Shown: positions 1 to 18,196 of the stretch, one piece after another
Layout: each line of letters begins with the position of its first letter
Numbering within the stretch: position 1 is the first letter of the stretch
DNA from: Hyperoplus lanceolatus
Taxonomy: Eukaryota; Chordata; Actinopteri; Uranoscopiformes; Ammodytidae
Assembly: GCA_026929865.2 (NCBI GenBank)
Contig: CM049403.1
Location: forward strand, 25,047,001 to 25,111,000
Reading direction: 5' to 3'
DNA length: 64,000 bases
The notes under the pieces: model-generated
The model's input: only the letters and a program-made list of their open reading frames with translations
Database searches by the model: none
What the model was told of the DNA's origin: nothing
Translations under genes and position numbers: made by a program

Positions 1-261
1 CCCTTGTCTTTGACGTGAAACGTCAAAATAATAATTTAATTCAGAAAATATGCCAACATTTTGCTTTATTTTATAGTCCATATTCTGAAATTCCTAACCT
101 TTCAAATCAATAATTGGAAATAAGGCTGAAAATACATCATAAAATACACATCAGAGAATATTTTCTGCATCACATGTAAACCTTAATATAAATCAATAGC
201 AGCTTGACTGTAGGCTTATCAGACCCAGTAGCTGTGTACATGTGTGCCGTTGGATTCACAG

Positions 262-302
262 TGTCAATCCTGGCTCCCATTATATGGGAGCCAGGATTGA
301 CA
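262..302. repeat. Perfect 19-bp-stem inverted repeat (hairpin)
   Basis: The arm at 262-280 (TGTCAATCCTGGCTCCCAT) is repeated without mismatch as its reverse complement at 284-302, with a 3-base loop TAT. A further direct copy of GCTCCCATTATATGG follows at about 314-328. The flawless arms suggest a recent origin, most simply replication template switching. No terminal repeats or target duplication typical of a transposon are seen around it. Confidence 0.9.
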
Positions 303-3300
303 TACATTACATTAGCTCCCATTATATGGATTGGTTAACGAGGCGCAGGGCAGCTCTTGGCCTTGTGAAAGCCATATCAGTGTTGACAAAGGAAACAGAT
401 GACCTGCAGGCTCGGGCCAACACGGTGGCAACACACCCGTGGAGAAGGAAAGGATTGCTTAATAGGGGCTGATAATGCAGCTTCTGCTATCTCCCGGCTG
501 ATTACTTTATAGCTGTGTAATCAAGGGACAGTTTGTTTTAGAGTTTAAGGTGATATGGACTGAATGTCACTGCAGCCGTTCGTGGTTCACTTGATACATT
601 TTTCACTAGAGCATGAATTTTCATCGGGTATTGATCTTGTTATCCGTGCAAATAAGGGGTAAAAAAGACAGTTAGTGGTTAATGAATGGTTAAAGATTGT
701 TAAAAATTGCCTGAGCAGTGTAGGTGCTCCTTAAATAATATTCAGATCCAAACAGCAGTAAACGGCATTCCAGGAACAGGCGTCCAATACAAGCACAAGT
801 GATCCATGCTGCAGAGGCCTGGATTCACTCAAGACTCATCTACCGGAAAGGATGTTCCCTTACACGCTGCGGTATGGAGGTTTATGTCATATAGGCCACA
901 TCCTGATCTTAATTGTGTTGCCGTGCGAAGTGGGTCCCGTCTACCGGCGTGTCACATATATGTGTATACACTGAACATGTCACACCCAGTAAACGCTGTC
1001 TCCAGAGAGCTTTGATGCCTATTATTTGGAGCCGAGCAAAGAAATCAAAGCGGAGGTCAAAAGGAAAAAAGACTGAGAGTACAGTGTGTTCAGTAAATCT
1101 TGCTTTACAGGATCGGGGTGCATCAGGTATTATATCCATCATGGGTAAAAGAAAAAGAAGAACATTACAACTTTTTTTAACTCTAAATTGGTTCCTATAG
1201 GAAACATTTCTAATGGACTATGGAAGCAGAACACCAATGTGGCTTCATGAGCTGTAACATTAAGTGATAAAAGACACTTAAATCCTTTAAATCCTTTGAA
1301 TCCTTTGTAAATGCAGGTATCGCTTGATCATATTTACATGAAGATTTTTGTCTTTCAGAGTCGGTAGTATTCATCCGGGATGGTATGTTTAGTTAGTAAG
1401 TCCTGGCAGTTAATTGAGAGTAGATATAGAGTCGCAACTTATCTCTACATAAGAACTGGTTTGTGGGGTTCAACTTGTTTGAATGTAGTGATACATAAAA
1501 CTTTTTTTTTCTTTGAACGAGGCTGAAGTTTGAAAGAATAACCTAGACCTGTTGTTTGGCTCCGACAGAAGCTAAAGAAATATCCCGATCACAGAAGAGT
1601 TTCCTTATTTTTTCCAAAAGCAAACCTGACATGGCAACAAAAAACCAAAAGAGTGACTTTTGTGTGCCTCTTCTTTCCTCTGAAACCTACAGTAATGAGC
1701 CACACAGTATGGGACGATGTGCCAAATGGGTGGCCTGGGGCAAGGAACACCAAGAAACCATCAAGTTTGGTGGTTTGAGCGCGAGCAGGGGGAGCGATTG
1801 GTTTGGTTTACATTGAAATTAAGGCAGAGAAATTAGAAACTGCTGTTTACATTTTAGGTGGACTGTTCTCTGTATTTCCATCCACACCCTGGGAGGACCC
1901 TAAGTCAAGGAGTTATGAAAAATGCATCTTGTAAGTGAGCATGTGAAATGTGAAACAGCGCTTCGCCTCGCTTTGGTTTACAATTCAAAATGCAGGCCTT
2001 ATAGATTTGCTCAGGGTTATTATGGCATTCATTCGCCGGCATATGTGGACTCTAAAAGTTTTTTTTTTAGCAACGTAACGTATGTATACAATAAATAAGC
2101 ATAAATACAGCACTGGAACCTACTTCAGTACCATGGTTACAATGATAACATCACAGCAATGCTTGATGGGAAATAATGTCTGGAAAGTATTTGTTTACAT
2201 CGTGAAAAAGCAATGCATCAAATGAACGGACACATTAAAGTTTCCATTACTTAAATGTATGCACCACTGTTGCATTCTCTCTAATACTTCACATCACTAC
2301 TAACCAATTTCAAATACATCACATACGATTTTTTTAATTATTTCGTTCCATCCAGGAAGCCATTGCTTTCAAATGATATGGAAATCAATTAGCAGACTCT
2401 TAATCATGATTCAAGATGTTTGCATTGTTCTTGACACAGTAATGTTGAATAATAATTAAGCAGTTAAGTGTTCTTAAAAATGTGAAAATGACACATTGTG
2501 TAACATAACTTGTTACGATGAAGATATGATAATGTTCATTCTACCTTTGTTTATACTCGAGAGATCATAATGTGTCTGAAAAAGAAATCTGCCATGAGGT
2601 CTGGAGGTCCTAGTCCTACCAAGACAAACATTCTAAATCATATAAATATACAGTATATATTTGAGCAATTATAATATTTTGGAGAATGTGTCCCCCCCAA
2701 ATATAGTTGTTTCTATATCATCTATCCATACACTAAATTTGCTTTTCCTTTAGGGTCTGATGCAAACTCCACTCCGATAATTTCACATTACTAAGCACTG
2801 CCCCATCATGCAGATCAGCTTTTTTTTATTATTTTTTTTACTTTGGAATGATGTGAGTGTTAGCCTGAGCCAGTGTTTATTTTGGGTAACCGGCTCAGAT
2901 GTAATGTTCCCCTTAAGGTAAAGAGTCGACACCATACACTCACACAGACCACATGAGACAAAGACATACTGTAAGTGTACATCGTCCCAGTGTATTCTCA
3001 TAGGTGTGACTCGGTGTCAGTGACAAAATGACCGCAGGGCACTGTGTGCTCTCAAAATGGATTATTATGCAATGGCACGACAGGCCAATGGAGGGGCTCG
3101 GATCTCACCTTCTAGAAACTGTAAACCCTGTCATCTAATCACCAACAACAGAACGAGGACAAACGGAAGTGATTGGACTCATGTAATCTGCTGCTGTAAA
3201 GGTTTTCTCTATGTGTCCTTCTGGTGAAATTGTCCCTTGGTGGTTTCACTGTCACTACAGCTACAGTGTAAAAACAAAAGCAGGTAAAGAGAGGTTACAT

Positions 3301-6300
3301 CCAAACTATGTAGGTAACAACAATCATGAAATTGTTTATTGTAAAAGAACCCTGTTCATGCACACACTGCAAATCCCATTTCATTACATTTCTGGTGACC
3401 ATTGTTCGAAAACTTATGATATGTATTTTTTTTACTTTCCAGTCCCCCCGCTCCTCACACACAATTTTTTTTTTATGACGTGTAAAGATTTCATGTTCTG
3501 TTTATAAGATACATTTTCTCCAACTCAGTTATTTTACGACAATAATCAATAATGGTGCCTAACCAACAAATCAGGATTGATGATAGATTACTCAGTCCTC
3601 GGCAAATGCATTATATCACTTTGGCTTTATCAGTGGAAACTTCTGGCTGACGAACGGGTTAAAAGTCTGAATCACTGCAACATGTTCAATCGTCAGCAGT
3701 AAAGTAGAGCATGAAAAGTTTGCAGTTAACGGGCCTAAACATGCAAAAACACTGATCGAAATGTTGGAGAAAAAAACAGTTCCTCACAGCACACTATAGT
3801 GAGATCAAGGCAAAAATAATTAATTCACTGTCCATAATTTTATTTCTCAATGAAAAATTCATACTTGAATTATAATTTTTTCGCTACTGTCCACTGTTGA
3901 TTAAAACATTTTAGTTTTTTTGTGTTTGGGATAAAGTCTTCAGGATAAAAACGACACAATAGGATTAAAACAGTCGTATCCTGCATAGGAATACACTGGC
4001 TAACCCTAGTCATATCTTAGTGGAACACTCAGTATTATATTTATCTAGCTACAGCAACTTCTTAATGTTCATGATAATAACTCTATGTACACTAGTGTTG
4101 GGGGTTTCCTGGGAAAAAATTGATACCGAAGTAAGGAGCGTATGTACTGTATGTGCAACTTGGATGATGGTGTCAAACTGCATCAAGATATTGAGTGTAC
4201 ACCAACTGATGGCACGCAAGTTTATTTATATACATCGGTTGTCTACTTCTCTCTAATCTTTTTGTGTTGTACGTGTTTGCCTATGTGTGTACATACTGTA
4301 TATGTGTATTTATGCGTGTGTGAAAACCCAGGTATGCTCTGCCACCTCTAATTAACTTGGTGGAGATGTGTATGAGTCAGCAGCAGTTGACAACATAATC
4401 ACCCTGTGGCTCACCTGTTTATTTGTGCAAACTCACGCACGCACGCACACACACAAATACACACACACACACACACACAGTCGTAGGCTGGCGAACCCTT
4501 AGTGAACCCCTGGGAGAGTTCTCACTCAGCATCAGGGCGAAACTCCGAGTCTTCCGTGGCAAATAAACGCAACTATAAAACTCAGGCATGCCATGACCCA
4601 TTACTGAATGCGAGCCGAGATGCATTCTTGCCAACGCGAGCATGTGTTTGTGTGTGTGTGTTTATGTGTCTGTCTGATGTAACCTAGTAGCTAAGGTGCA
4701 AACAGAGGGCAACATGCCGTTTAAAGGTGGCAACCTGCAGCCACAGGGAAGAACGATAGTTAAGTAGCGGCTTTTCGATGGAACAAAATATAAACAGACA
4801 TAAACAAACACCTTGGTTTCACAAAGCAGGAAATTCCTTCTAATTTCTATGCACGTGGCTTTTTTCAATTCATCTGCTTTTCAGTTTATTAGTGCCAACT
4901 AATGACTTTCCACTGCTGTGACAGGTGGATTTAGTGCTTAAACACTTGGAACCAAGTACAGGACCTCTGCTCTGGATAGATTTGCCTTCAGTTTCAGTTG
5001 TCGGGACACTCTTGTTTCTTCTAATAACTAATCACAGAAGCTGTTACTAGTGCCAAACCCATCATGTGTGTAACATATTATCATGACTAAAGTCACAATG
5101 AACAGCAATAACTGACATCCAGGTCCAAAGTTGTTCCCTTTTGGTCTTTTTTTTGCGTCCCAGTGGGTTTTCTATCGTCACACTGAAGAACAGTGTATGC
5201 TCTCTGCCAACAAGCTCAACTACATCTAATGGATGTTTACATCCATTAGCACCTTTTGTGTATTCCGTCAGCCATGTTTTCATTATCAAATAGCTGGTTT
5301 CATATTAGTATTGTTAATCTGGAAATTTACTTTAAACCTGTCAGACTACTTGTACAGTTTGCCCTAATAGACTATGTTGTTACTGTTGTTGTTTTACAGT
5401 GCCTATTTCCATTACACTACAGCAAACCTTACCAGTCTTAAATATTGTAACATTTTAACCATAAATTGTAATAACTTCACCTTATGATGAGATATGTCTG
5501 TAGCAGGATTTACAGATTAAAGACTAAAACTAGGAGTTTCCTGTGAACATGCATACAAACATCTAAACAAATATGTACAACCATTGATTTATGTTCACGT
5601 GGTTTTAGTCAATAGCCTTCACACAAGTTATATGTTACGTATACTACTGTATATAATTATACTACTAAAGCTACTATACTATCATTGCATGTGAAACAGG
5701 TTGCATGCATGAATGTGCACAATGCCTGCACTCACATATCAGAAAGATACCAGCACTCCCATACCTACCGTTACCGTTCAAATGATCCTATTTACACATA
5801 TTCCATCTGATGTGCCATGAGCAGTGATTTAACCTTTTAAAGTTGCTTGTAGGTAAATGTGATTCCTTAGCTTGGGGTGCATTTTTTTTTTTTTTGCGAG
5901 TGACAAGAAAACAACATAGTAGGGCTTGAACTATGGCATGGAAAGTCAAATCTGACCCTGTTCCTTCTGGCCATAGTGAAAGCTATATACCTGAATATGT
6001 CAAACACTTCTTGGGAAAGTGTTGAAGGTCTTTAAGTTTCTGTTGAACTATGAGTCTTTTGTTTGACAAGCAGGAAAAACAGACAACAACAATGACTGAA
6101 CAACAGACAGGTGAAACAGACAGAAATGTTCCAAACGTAGTTCATGACCTCCACTGGCATGCTGCAACAATCACAGCCACGTCATACTTTATTCTGCATC
6201 CTTTATCATGACCTTTTGTAAAATAATAACAAGTTATCATGTGCCAGGAAGCACCATCAGCTCTGCCAAGCTCGGGTGGAAGTTGTGAATTTAAAGAGAT

Positions 6301-7374
6301 GCAGGTGGTGGCACAAAAGATCTTAAAAGCGCAGTGTGGTGAGGAAAGGAAACTAAAAGGTTTTGCCACTCGTGCTGTTAACATCATCCACTAATCCCTT
6401 CAAAAGAGAAAGAAAAGGCTTCGCTGTAATCTGTTGATGAATAATCAGTTAGTTAGTTAATAATTAGTGTCTGAAGTCTTGCCAAAAAGAAGATCAAGAA
6501 CAAAAACAGATAACTTCTAAAGCAAAAAAAGAATGAAAGAATTTCCAGTAAATAATTTCACTTTTGGTTGAAAAGTGAGAAAATATCTTACACGCCTTGA
6601 TTTCATTAAAACTAAATTAAATTCCAATAAGTCGCAGGTCATAAGTACGGGTTAAAGCACAAGACAATACTTTCTGACTTCAGTCCTATTTTTGTTCAGC
6701 CTTTTAGATATTAACTAACGTTTCTCAGACAAAAGGAAATAGAACATTTGTAGGGGACTATTTTCAATGGCGGATGAATCAACATTGGGCAGGAGCAGGG
6801 CTGTGTATCAAAATAAACTGCAAGTCACCCAGTGCAACAGTGTGGTTCACTGCTTAGTTTTCAGAAAATACAACAATGTTGCCAGACTTTTGAAATATTG
6901 TTTAGTAAATGCTTATATAAATGGATAGAACACAAATGAAACATCTAAAACATTTAATTTGTAAGGGCTTGGTCATACATTCAAATCAGGAAAACATTGG
7001 ACTGAAATTTATGATTTTTTTTCGGCGGAATTCCTTTATTTACTGTCATTTGTTATTATTCACAAGTACATCTCTGGAGTGCTTTCACTTAAGAGTCCAA
7101 ATTTGAGTAGTTGAACAAATGTCTTGACCTACAACTTCAAGCCACAAGGAAGTTGTGTTGTGTTGTTGTCACTTTGCTTGTTTTTTGACGTGTTTGGTAA
7201 TGTTGAAATCAGTGCTTCTGTTTAGGATAATAAGGGAAGTACTGGGCTACAATGGCCTCTGTGTGAGAGTTTTCTTTTCATCTCTTTTGTGTACTAATTG
7301 TGTTGGTCCTCTAGTTGGAGCCATTTAAATTAAATGGAATCATATTTTTCTGTGGAAACATTAAAAAAAATATA
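303..7374. other. Gene-free AT-rich intergenic DNA
   Basis: No reading frame in this stretch resembles a known protein. Open frames are short, lack homology that I recognise and carry no splice structure. It contains a short (CA)n tract near 4445-4479, a short (TG)n patch near 4649-4662 and several homopolymer runs. Part of it may hold distal regulatory elements of the downstream forkhead genes, but nothing in the bases alone proves that. Confidence 0.6.
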
Positions 7375-8276
7375 TAGGGGAAAACGGGGTAATCTGAGCC
7401 ACTTTTTACATTTGCTCCCCTCTAAGGGAGCTAAAATGATTTATCACTCAAATGTACACATTTCCCATTAATTCATGATGTTTCCTAGAAATGGGCATTA
7501 GCAGAATGTTTGCAAGACAAAGGGCAGTGAAAATATGATTGTTTTAAAAAAAGTTCTCATGTGGCTCACTTTACCCCAGCTGTGGGGTAAACTGATCCAC
7601 TTACTTTTTCCACTCTGAAACTACCATAACAACACATATTGTAACAGTAAGAATCCTGAATGCTAGCCACACATTTCAGAACTAATGTCGGACTAGTAAA
7701 AGAATGATGGGGTTTGGTCAATTAAGCAAAGCAAATTTTCTAAACACTTGAAAGTAACTCTGAACAAAATCAAATACAACATATTATAATTCAAAAGGTT
7801 TTAAGATTCAAATGAAAGATAGAACCAGTTAGATTAGAACACAGTCTGGGGGTCAGAACACAGGACCCTTAGAGCCAGCTAGTGTCTGGGGGTCAAAGCA
7901 TAGGAAAATCAGAACCAGCGAGATCAGCCTGGGACTCAGAACACAGGAGAAGACCCAACTGGATTATAACATCAGCCTGTCATACTCTACAACTAGGCCT
8001 ACTCTACAGTCCAGCCCTGAAGGTTACAGGGAAAGATGAGAAGGTGCTCTTTCCGTGTGGTTGCTCCAGTTCGTATTCCTGGTGTATTTCCTTGGCATGA
8101 TGGCTTTTCTACAATGTGTATGACATTAAAATATAAAATATGTTATGTAATATTACATTAAAATATGTTTAAGACTAAACTTAACTTGTGCCTCATGGTG
8201 GGGGAAAGTGAGACAGTGGCTCACTTTCCCCCACAGCATTTGACTCACTTTCCCCCACCACCACAATTTGAGAAAG
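7375..8276 (+). repeat. Unclassified interspersed repeat, copy 1
   Basis: This stretch contains GGGGTAAACTGATCC and CTCACTTTACCCCAGC motifs arranged as a small inverted repeat (about 7567-7598). It also holds an internal series of imperfect units built on GAACACAGGA and AGAACCAGC (about 7840-7965). The reverse complement of the same sequence is found at about 63430-64000, so it is a dispersed repeat and not unique DNA. Family unknown; no transposase frame is visible. Its downstream edge coincides with the first hAT-like copy. Confidence 0.65.
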
Positions 8277-9751
8277 TTATGACAATTATAAGGGCCCACA
8301 GCCCGCTAGGGCCCACACAAACCCCCCGGTAGCCTCTATGACAAAATTATTATGCATACAGTGAACTATTATATATTCATACGAATGAATCCGAATCAAA
8401 ACAAAGCCACAAGTCATACAATATTCTAATTTCAATAATTTCAAATTAGCCCCTTCTTAAATAATGGTTTGGTCCACCCGCCCCCACCCTCGCGTCCCTG
8501 AAGAATCTGGCAGCTCTTTGCTGCGCTGTCTGTCTGTGTGTCTCAGCGCCGGTGCTCAAATACACAAACACATGCATGCACCCACGGTGCATCACTCACG
8601 GCGGACAAGCGTTTCGGTTAAATACGCGAATAATTTTCGGACCAGAATAGACGTGAATGACGCTGGTTGTTACTGCAAGTAAGTGAAATAAAACATAAGT
8701 TATAAAGCCCAACATTGTCCCATGAGTAGGCTTCACCTGTCCACCTGCATTCAGCGTGAACACGCGATATTTTAATCTGTTCTGTTGGTCCAGAGAAGCA
8801 CAGCACGCTAGCTCAGCAGTTAACTAGCTAAACAAATAAAGCTGTCTGTCTTCTAATCGTTCAGATTAGTTTGCCACGAATCATAAAATAATGCATATAG
8901 CCCTGCTGACTGAGACTAGTGTAGCAGACCCTCCTCCCTATAGCAGTGACATACAGACAGAGAGGAGAGGAGAAGTAGGCCTACTGTCACTGAACCATGT
9001 TTTTAATTTTTTTTACTTTCCCCAGTATTCTGATGTCAGAAACAGACTATGATGTAATCTATTTGGACATTATTGAGTTTATTTAAAAACATTTGGAAAA
9101 AATGCCCTCAGTTGCCCATGCACTGTGTATGTTCTATAGCCTATTTCACCCTCATCTGTGAACAAACACAGTTCTTCATGTAAAGTTAAGTGGTTTCTTT
9201 AGAAAATAATATAGAAAGATTTTCCACAACTTTGTGGATGTTTATTTGCATAATATTCTATTTTATATTAATATTTTTATGGTAAATACATGTGTCTTTC
9301 TTCAATAGCTTCATTTCATTCATCTGACTCAGTGTCTCCAAATTATTCCAAAAATAAGTAGGCCTAGTACACAGAAAAAAGTTCAAAATTCCTCAGATTT
9401 TGCCTCATAATTTTCCTCTCAAAGTGCACCAGATTCATGCATTTCACTTTAAAAAGGTAAAAAAAAATCTCCCGGACCCCCCTAGGAGGGTAACGATCTC
9501 TGCACTATTTTTAAACAGTTGCAAATCACTCACCATCACTCCTAGAATAAGACAACTAATAATACATAATTTACATAATAATAGTCTGACTTGTTAAGTC
9601 GTTAATTGTAAAAAAAAAGAAACAAATTGGGTGTACCAGGCACCGTCAAGAACACTGAAAAAACTAGAAAATTGAAGGTGGCAATGAATGGGGTAGAGGG
9701 GCCCACACCGATATTCTTTCAGGGGGCCCAGAATTCCTAGTAACGGCCCTG
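8277..9751 (-). mobile_element. hAT-like DNA transposon copy 1 (non-autonomous, inverted relative to copy 2)
   Basis: This is a roughly 1.5-kb element whose reverse complement is the copy at 12383-13882. The outer terminus at its right edge reads AACGGCCCTG, the complement of the CAGGGCCGTT start of copy 2. The left terminus is missing: similarity stops at TTATGACAATTATAAGGG (8277), right next to the unclassified repeat. Only short frames are present, with no recognisable hAT transposase, so it is non-autonomous or eroded. Short peptides translated from the two copies differ at only one to two residues in 62-72, indicating recent spread or a recent local duplication. Confidence 0.8.
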
Positions 9752-10892
9752 TGTACACCCACCGACACTGGAAAAGTGTTGACCTGCTTTGCACAGGTGT
9801 GCTATGCAAACATCACAGGGGTTTAAACCTCCTACACACTGTTACGTTGGGAGAAGGAGATTTCTGAAGATAAATTATCAGAACAATTTACATTTTACAG
9901 CGCAGGCACTTATTGGATACAATCAGATGGAAGCAATGTGTAATAGCCTCTAATGGATTGAACAACATCAATACAACCGCAGGGCTCGCATACGGATCGG
10001 CCCTCACAACAATGAAACCTGTTCACGTGTGTTGTGGGAGTTGTTAACTGCGGTGCCGCTTCCTTGGTAACAAAATCATTTCTACTAAATGTTGTGCAAT
10101 GCCTTTACACTGTATTTGGATCTGATGAAGACAAACCCAGTGATCACGTACGCCAAAATCATCAAACGGTTTTATGACTAAAAAAAAGAGAGCTGGGATG
10201 GGGAGAGAACCTGCTTAGACACACAGCAAGTCTGCATGGTGTACAAATACACCTGGAACACGCCCGGTATACATAGCAACTGGGCCCAACAACCACTTTA
10301 AACACAACCACAGAAAAGAGGTGTTTTCAAGCTGCCGGGATTCACTACACCCCGGTCAAGTCCGTCGACAATAACTGAACAGCAAAACATGAACCCACAA
10401 TGTCAGTCTGTTTGATGTTCCCTGGCTCTTTTCTTCCCCCCTTCTTTTTTTAATCTTCCCTTCAATAGAGGGGAGCCTGAAAAGGCAGAGTAGAGATGTT
10501 CAAGAACACGGTTTGTGCCGGTAAAAGCCGCGGATAACAATAAGCGTTTTACACTGAGCAGGAATTCAAAGAACTTGAGGAAAGAAACGCAGAGACAATA
10601 CTTGGCTGTGGAATAGTGACGAAGGCTCTAACAAGCTAAATCTCTGCCTTTGTGCCCCGGAGCTTTGATCCCAAACTTCCAGCCAGCCTCTTGTTGAGTC
10701 TGTTTGCTCTTATTCCAATATATTAAGACTTCCCATTATGTGCAGACTTCAGAAACAGCCTGTGGTATTTGCTCAAAGATTAGTTTACTTAAAAGCCCCC
10801 CAAAACAGGTCCCGAAATCAGAGGGGAAAACCTTCCATTGACAGAGATGAGAGGTAATCTGTGCGCGGGTGAGTCATTTCAAGGCTTGCACA

Positions 10893-10970
<78 letters not shown>

Positions 10971-12374
10971 ATTGCATGGGTGCATATGGCTGTTGACTGT
11001 CTTTTGCTGTTAGATAAATATGTATTCAAAGTGTTGGGATTAAAAAGGACAAGTGACCGGAGCATAAACTTCTTCTTTCACACTCTTCAGCTCAAAACAC
11101 TGTTTACTGAGACGCACAGGGGATAGAGCTAAACACCCTCTGAGGAGCTCACACAGACATTTCAAGCCTTTGTATGTGGGTGTGTGTGGGTGTGTGGGTG
11201 TGTGTGTGTGTCTGTGTGTCTGCACACACACTGGTTGTGCTTACTTTTAAGGACATGTATCTGATGGCTTGTTTTGGTGATTTGTGTGTTTGAACGTTGC
11301 CTACCAATGGCGTTGTTCCTCCAGTGAGCAGACAAGGTTCATTTGGGTCACTGCAGTTTCCCTGAGGACACTGACTGTGCCGGCGGCCGCTCGGTCCAGC
11401 GAACACCACTGACCTTTCACCTTCACCCTTGTCTCATGACTGACCCTGCCAGGTGATTGACTATAGCCTGGGAGGTATCGGAGGAACCCATGAGCTTCAG
11501 CAATGTCAACAGATGACCTAAAAAATATCACACAAAACTTGTAATTACGCTAATGTCAGACGATTCTGCCAAATGACTCATGTCAGTAGCTTAGAAAACT
11601 ACCAATTACTTTAGAATGGAGGAGGTTAAACTATAGCAAAAAAAACAAAAAAATAAAACAGTAAAAACAATACCGTAACCAAATATTTTCACAGGTGAGC
11701 TGACAACACAGCTTCCTCCCCAACACTGCTTAAGTCTAAGGCAAATGGTAAGGGTAAAGGATGGACATATCACTTGGGCTTTGGATGTCAGTAACAGGGA
11801 TTTGGGTCTCATCTCACACCAGTAATTAATGCTCTCACTTTGCAAAGCCCTGCCATCATCCTGCACTAACCCTACCCAAGTGTTTTAGTTTATAAATTGT
11901 ATTTTGTTTTGCATGACTTGGAAATAAATGACAAACCCTGTGTTCCAAATTGCATACTCTTTCTTTTTCATATTCTACTTTTTCCATCGGACCATAAAAA
12001 TAATCTAGTTAGGATGCAGTAGGCATACACTTGCACATACTTTTACTTATTTATTTCACAATAACATTGCGCCTTGATCTTGCCTCTTGCTTTTATATCT
12101 GTCGCATCCCTGTTTGTTTTCATATGGAGGCTCCATCAATGTGACGTCAATTTTGGTACGCACTGGATTTTGGGTCAGAATCGCCCAACTAGCATGCTGT
12201 TTTCAACACTGAAAATCTCTGCCGGATGTTGTAGACATCCAGGTATTTCTAACCGTACTAAATCTGGCCACAATAATTGGGAGAACTTAAATCTTTTTTC
12301 TACCATACAAAATAGTAGATAGTATGGGTATTGGAACACAGTTTGTTTATTGTTAAAGACGCTTTTATAAACCT
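9752..12374. other. Spacer between the inverted hAT-like copies, no gene seen
   Basis: Contains a long (GT)n tract at 10895-10967 and a shorter GT-rich patch at about 11175-11228. No open frame here looks like a protein. It is the loop region of the large inverted repeat formed by the flanking elements, so it could be flipped by recombination between them. Confidence 0.6.
10895..10967. repeat. (GT)n microsatellite
   Basis: An uninterrupted GT dinucleotide run of about 73 bases. Apparent Cys/Val or His/Thr open frames through it are artefacts of the repeat. Confidence 0.97.
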
Positions 12375-12382
12375 ACTGTACA

Positions 12383-13882
12383 CAGGGCCGTTGCTAGGAA
12401 TTCTGGGCCCCCTGAAAGAATATCGGTGCGGGCCCCTCTACCCCATTCATTGCCACCTTCAATTTTCTAGTTTTTTCAGTGTTCTTGACGGTGCCTGGTA
12501 CACCCAATTTGTTTCTTTTTTTTACAATCAACGACTTAACAAGTCAGAGTATTATTATGTAAATTATGTATTATTAGTTGTCTTATTCTAGGAGTGATGT
12601 GAATAGTGGAGAGATCGTTACCCTCCTAGGGGGGTCCGGGGGTTTGCCCCCCCGGGAGATTTTTTTTTACCTTTTTAAAGTGAAATGCATGAATCTGGTG
12701 CACTTTGAGAGGAAAATTATGAGGCAAAATCTGAGGAATTTTGAACTTTTTTCTGTGTACTAGGCCTACTTATTTTTGGAATAATGTGGAGACACTGAGT
12801 CAGATGAATGAAATGAAGCTATTGAAGAAAGACACATGTATTTACCATAAACATATTAATATAAAATAGAATATTATGCAAATAAACATCCACAAAATTG
12901 TGGAAAATCTTTCTATATTATTTTCTAAAGAAACCACTTAACTTTACATGAAGAACTGTGTTTGTTCACAGATGAGGGTGAAATAGGCTATAGAACATAC
13001 ACAGTGCATGGGCAACTGAGGGCATTTTTTCCAAATGTTTTTAAATAAACTCAATAATGTCCAAATAGATTACATCATAGTCTGTTTCTGACATCAGAAT
13101 ACTGGGGAAAGTAAAAAAAATTAAAAACATGGTTCAGTGACAGTAGGCCTACTTCTCCTCTCCTCTCTGTCTGTATGTCACTGCTATAGGGAGGAGGGTC
13201 TGCTACACTAGTCTCAGTCAGCAGCGCTATATGCATTATTTTATGATTCGTGGCAAACTAATCTGAACGATTAGAAGACAGACAGCTTTATTTGTTTAGC
13301 TAGTTAACTGCTGAGCTAGCGTGCTGTGCTTCTCTCGACCGACAGAACAGATTAAAATATCGCGTGTTCACGCTGAATGCAGGTGGACAGGTGAAGCCTA
13401 CTCATGGGACAATGTTGGGCTTTATAACTTATGTTTTATTTCACTTACTTGCAGTAACAACCAGCGTCATTCACGTCTATTCTGGTCCGAAAATTATTCG
13501 CGTATTTAACCGAAACGCTCGTCCGCCGTGAGTGATGCACCTCGGGTGCATGCTTGTGTTTGTGTATTTGAGCACCAGCGCTGAGACACACAGACAGACA
13601 GCGCAGCAAAGAGCTGCCAGATTCTTCAGGGACGCGAGGGTGGGGGCGGGTGGACCAAACCATTATTTAAGAAGGGGCTAATTTGAAATTATTGAAATTA
13701 GAATATTGTATGACTTGTGGCTTTGTTTTGATTCGGATTCATTCGTATGAATATATAATAGTTCACTGTATGCATAATAATTTTGTCATAGAGGCTACTG
13801 GAGGGTTTGTGTGGGCCCTAGCGGGCTGTGGGCCCTTATAATTGTCATAATTTAGGCCTACCCCCCCTATACGACGGCGCTG
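12383..13882 (+). mobile_element. hAT-like DNA transposon copy 2, complete ends with 8-bp target duplication
   Basis: The element starts CAGGGCCGTTGC and ends CGACGGCGCTG, so the termini are imperfect inverted repeats beginning CAG. It is flanked by ACTGTACA (12375-12382) and ACTGAACA (13883-13890), an 8-bp target duplication with one mismatch. That duplication length and the CAG-type end fit the hAT superfamily. Length is 1500 bp. Internal frames are short and no transposase is recognised, so it is a non-autonomous member. It is the better preserved partner of the 8277-9751 copy. Confidence 0.8.
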
Positions 13883-13890
13883 ACTGAACA

Positions 13891-18196
<4,306 letters not shown>

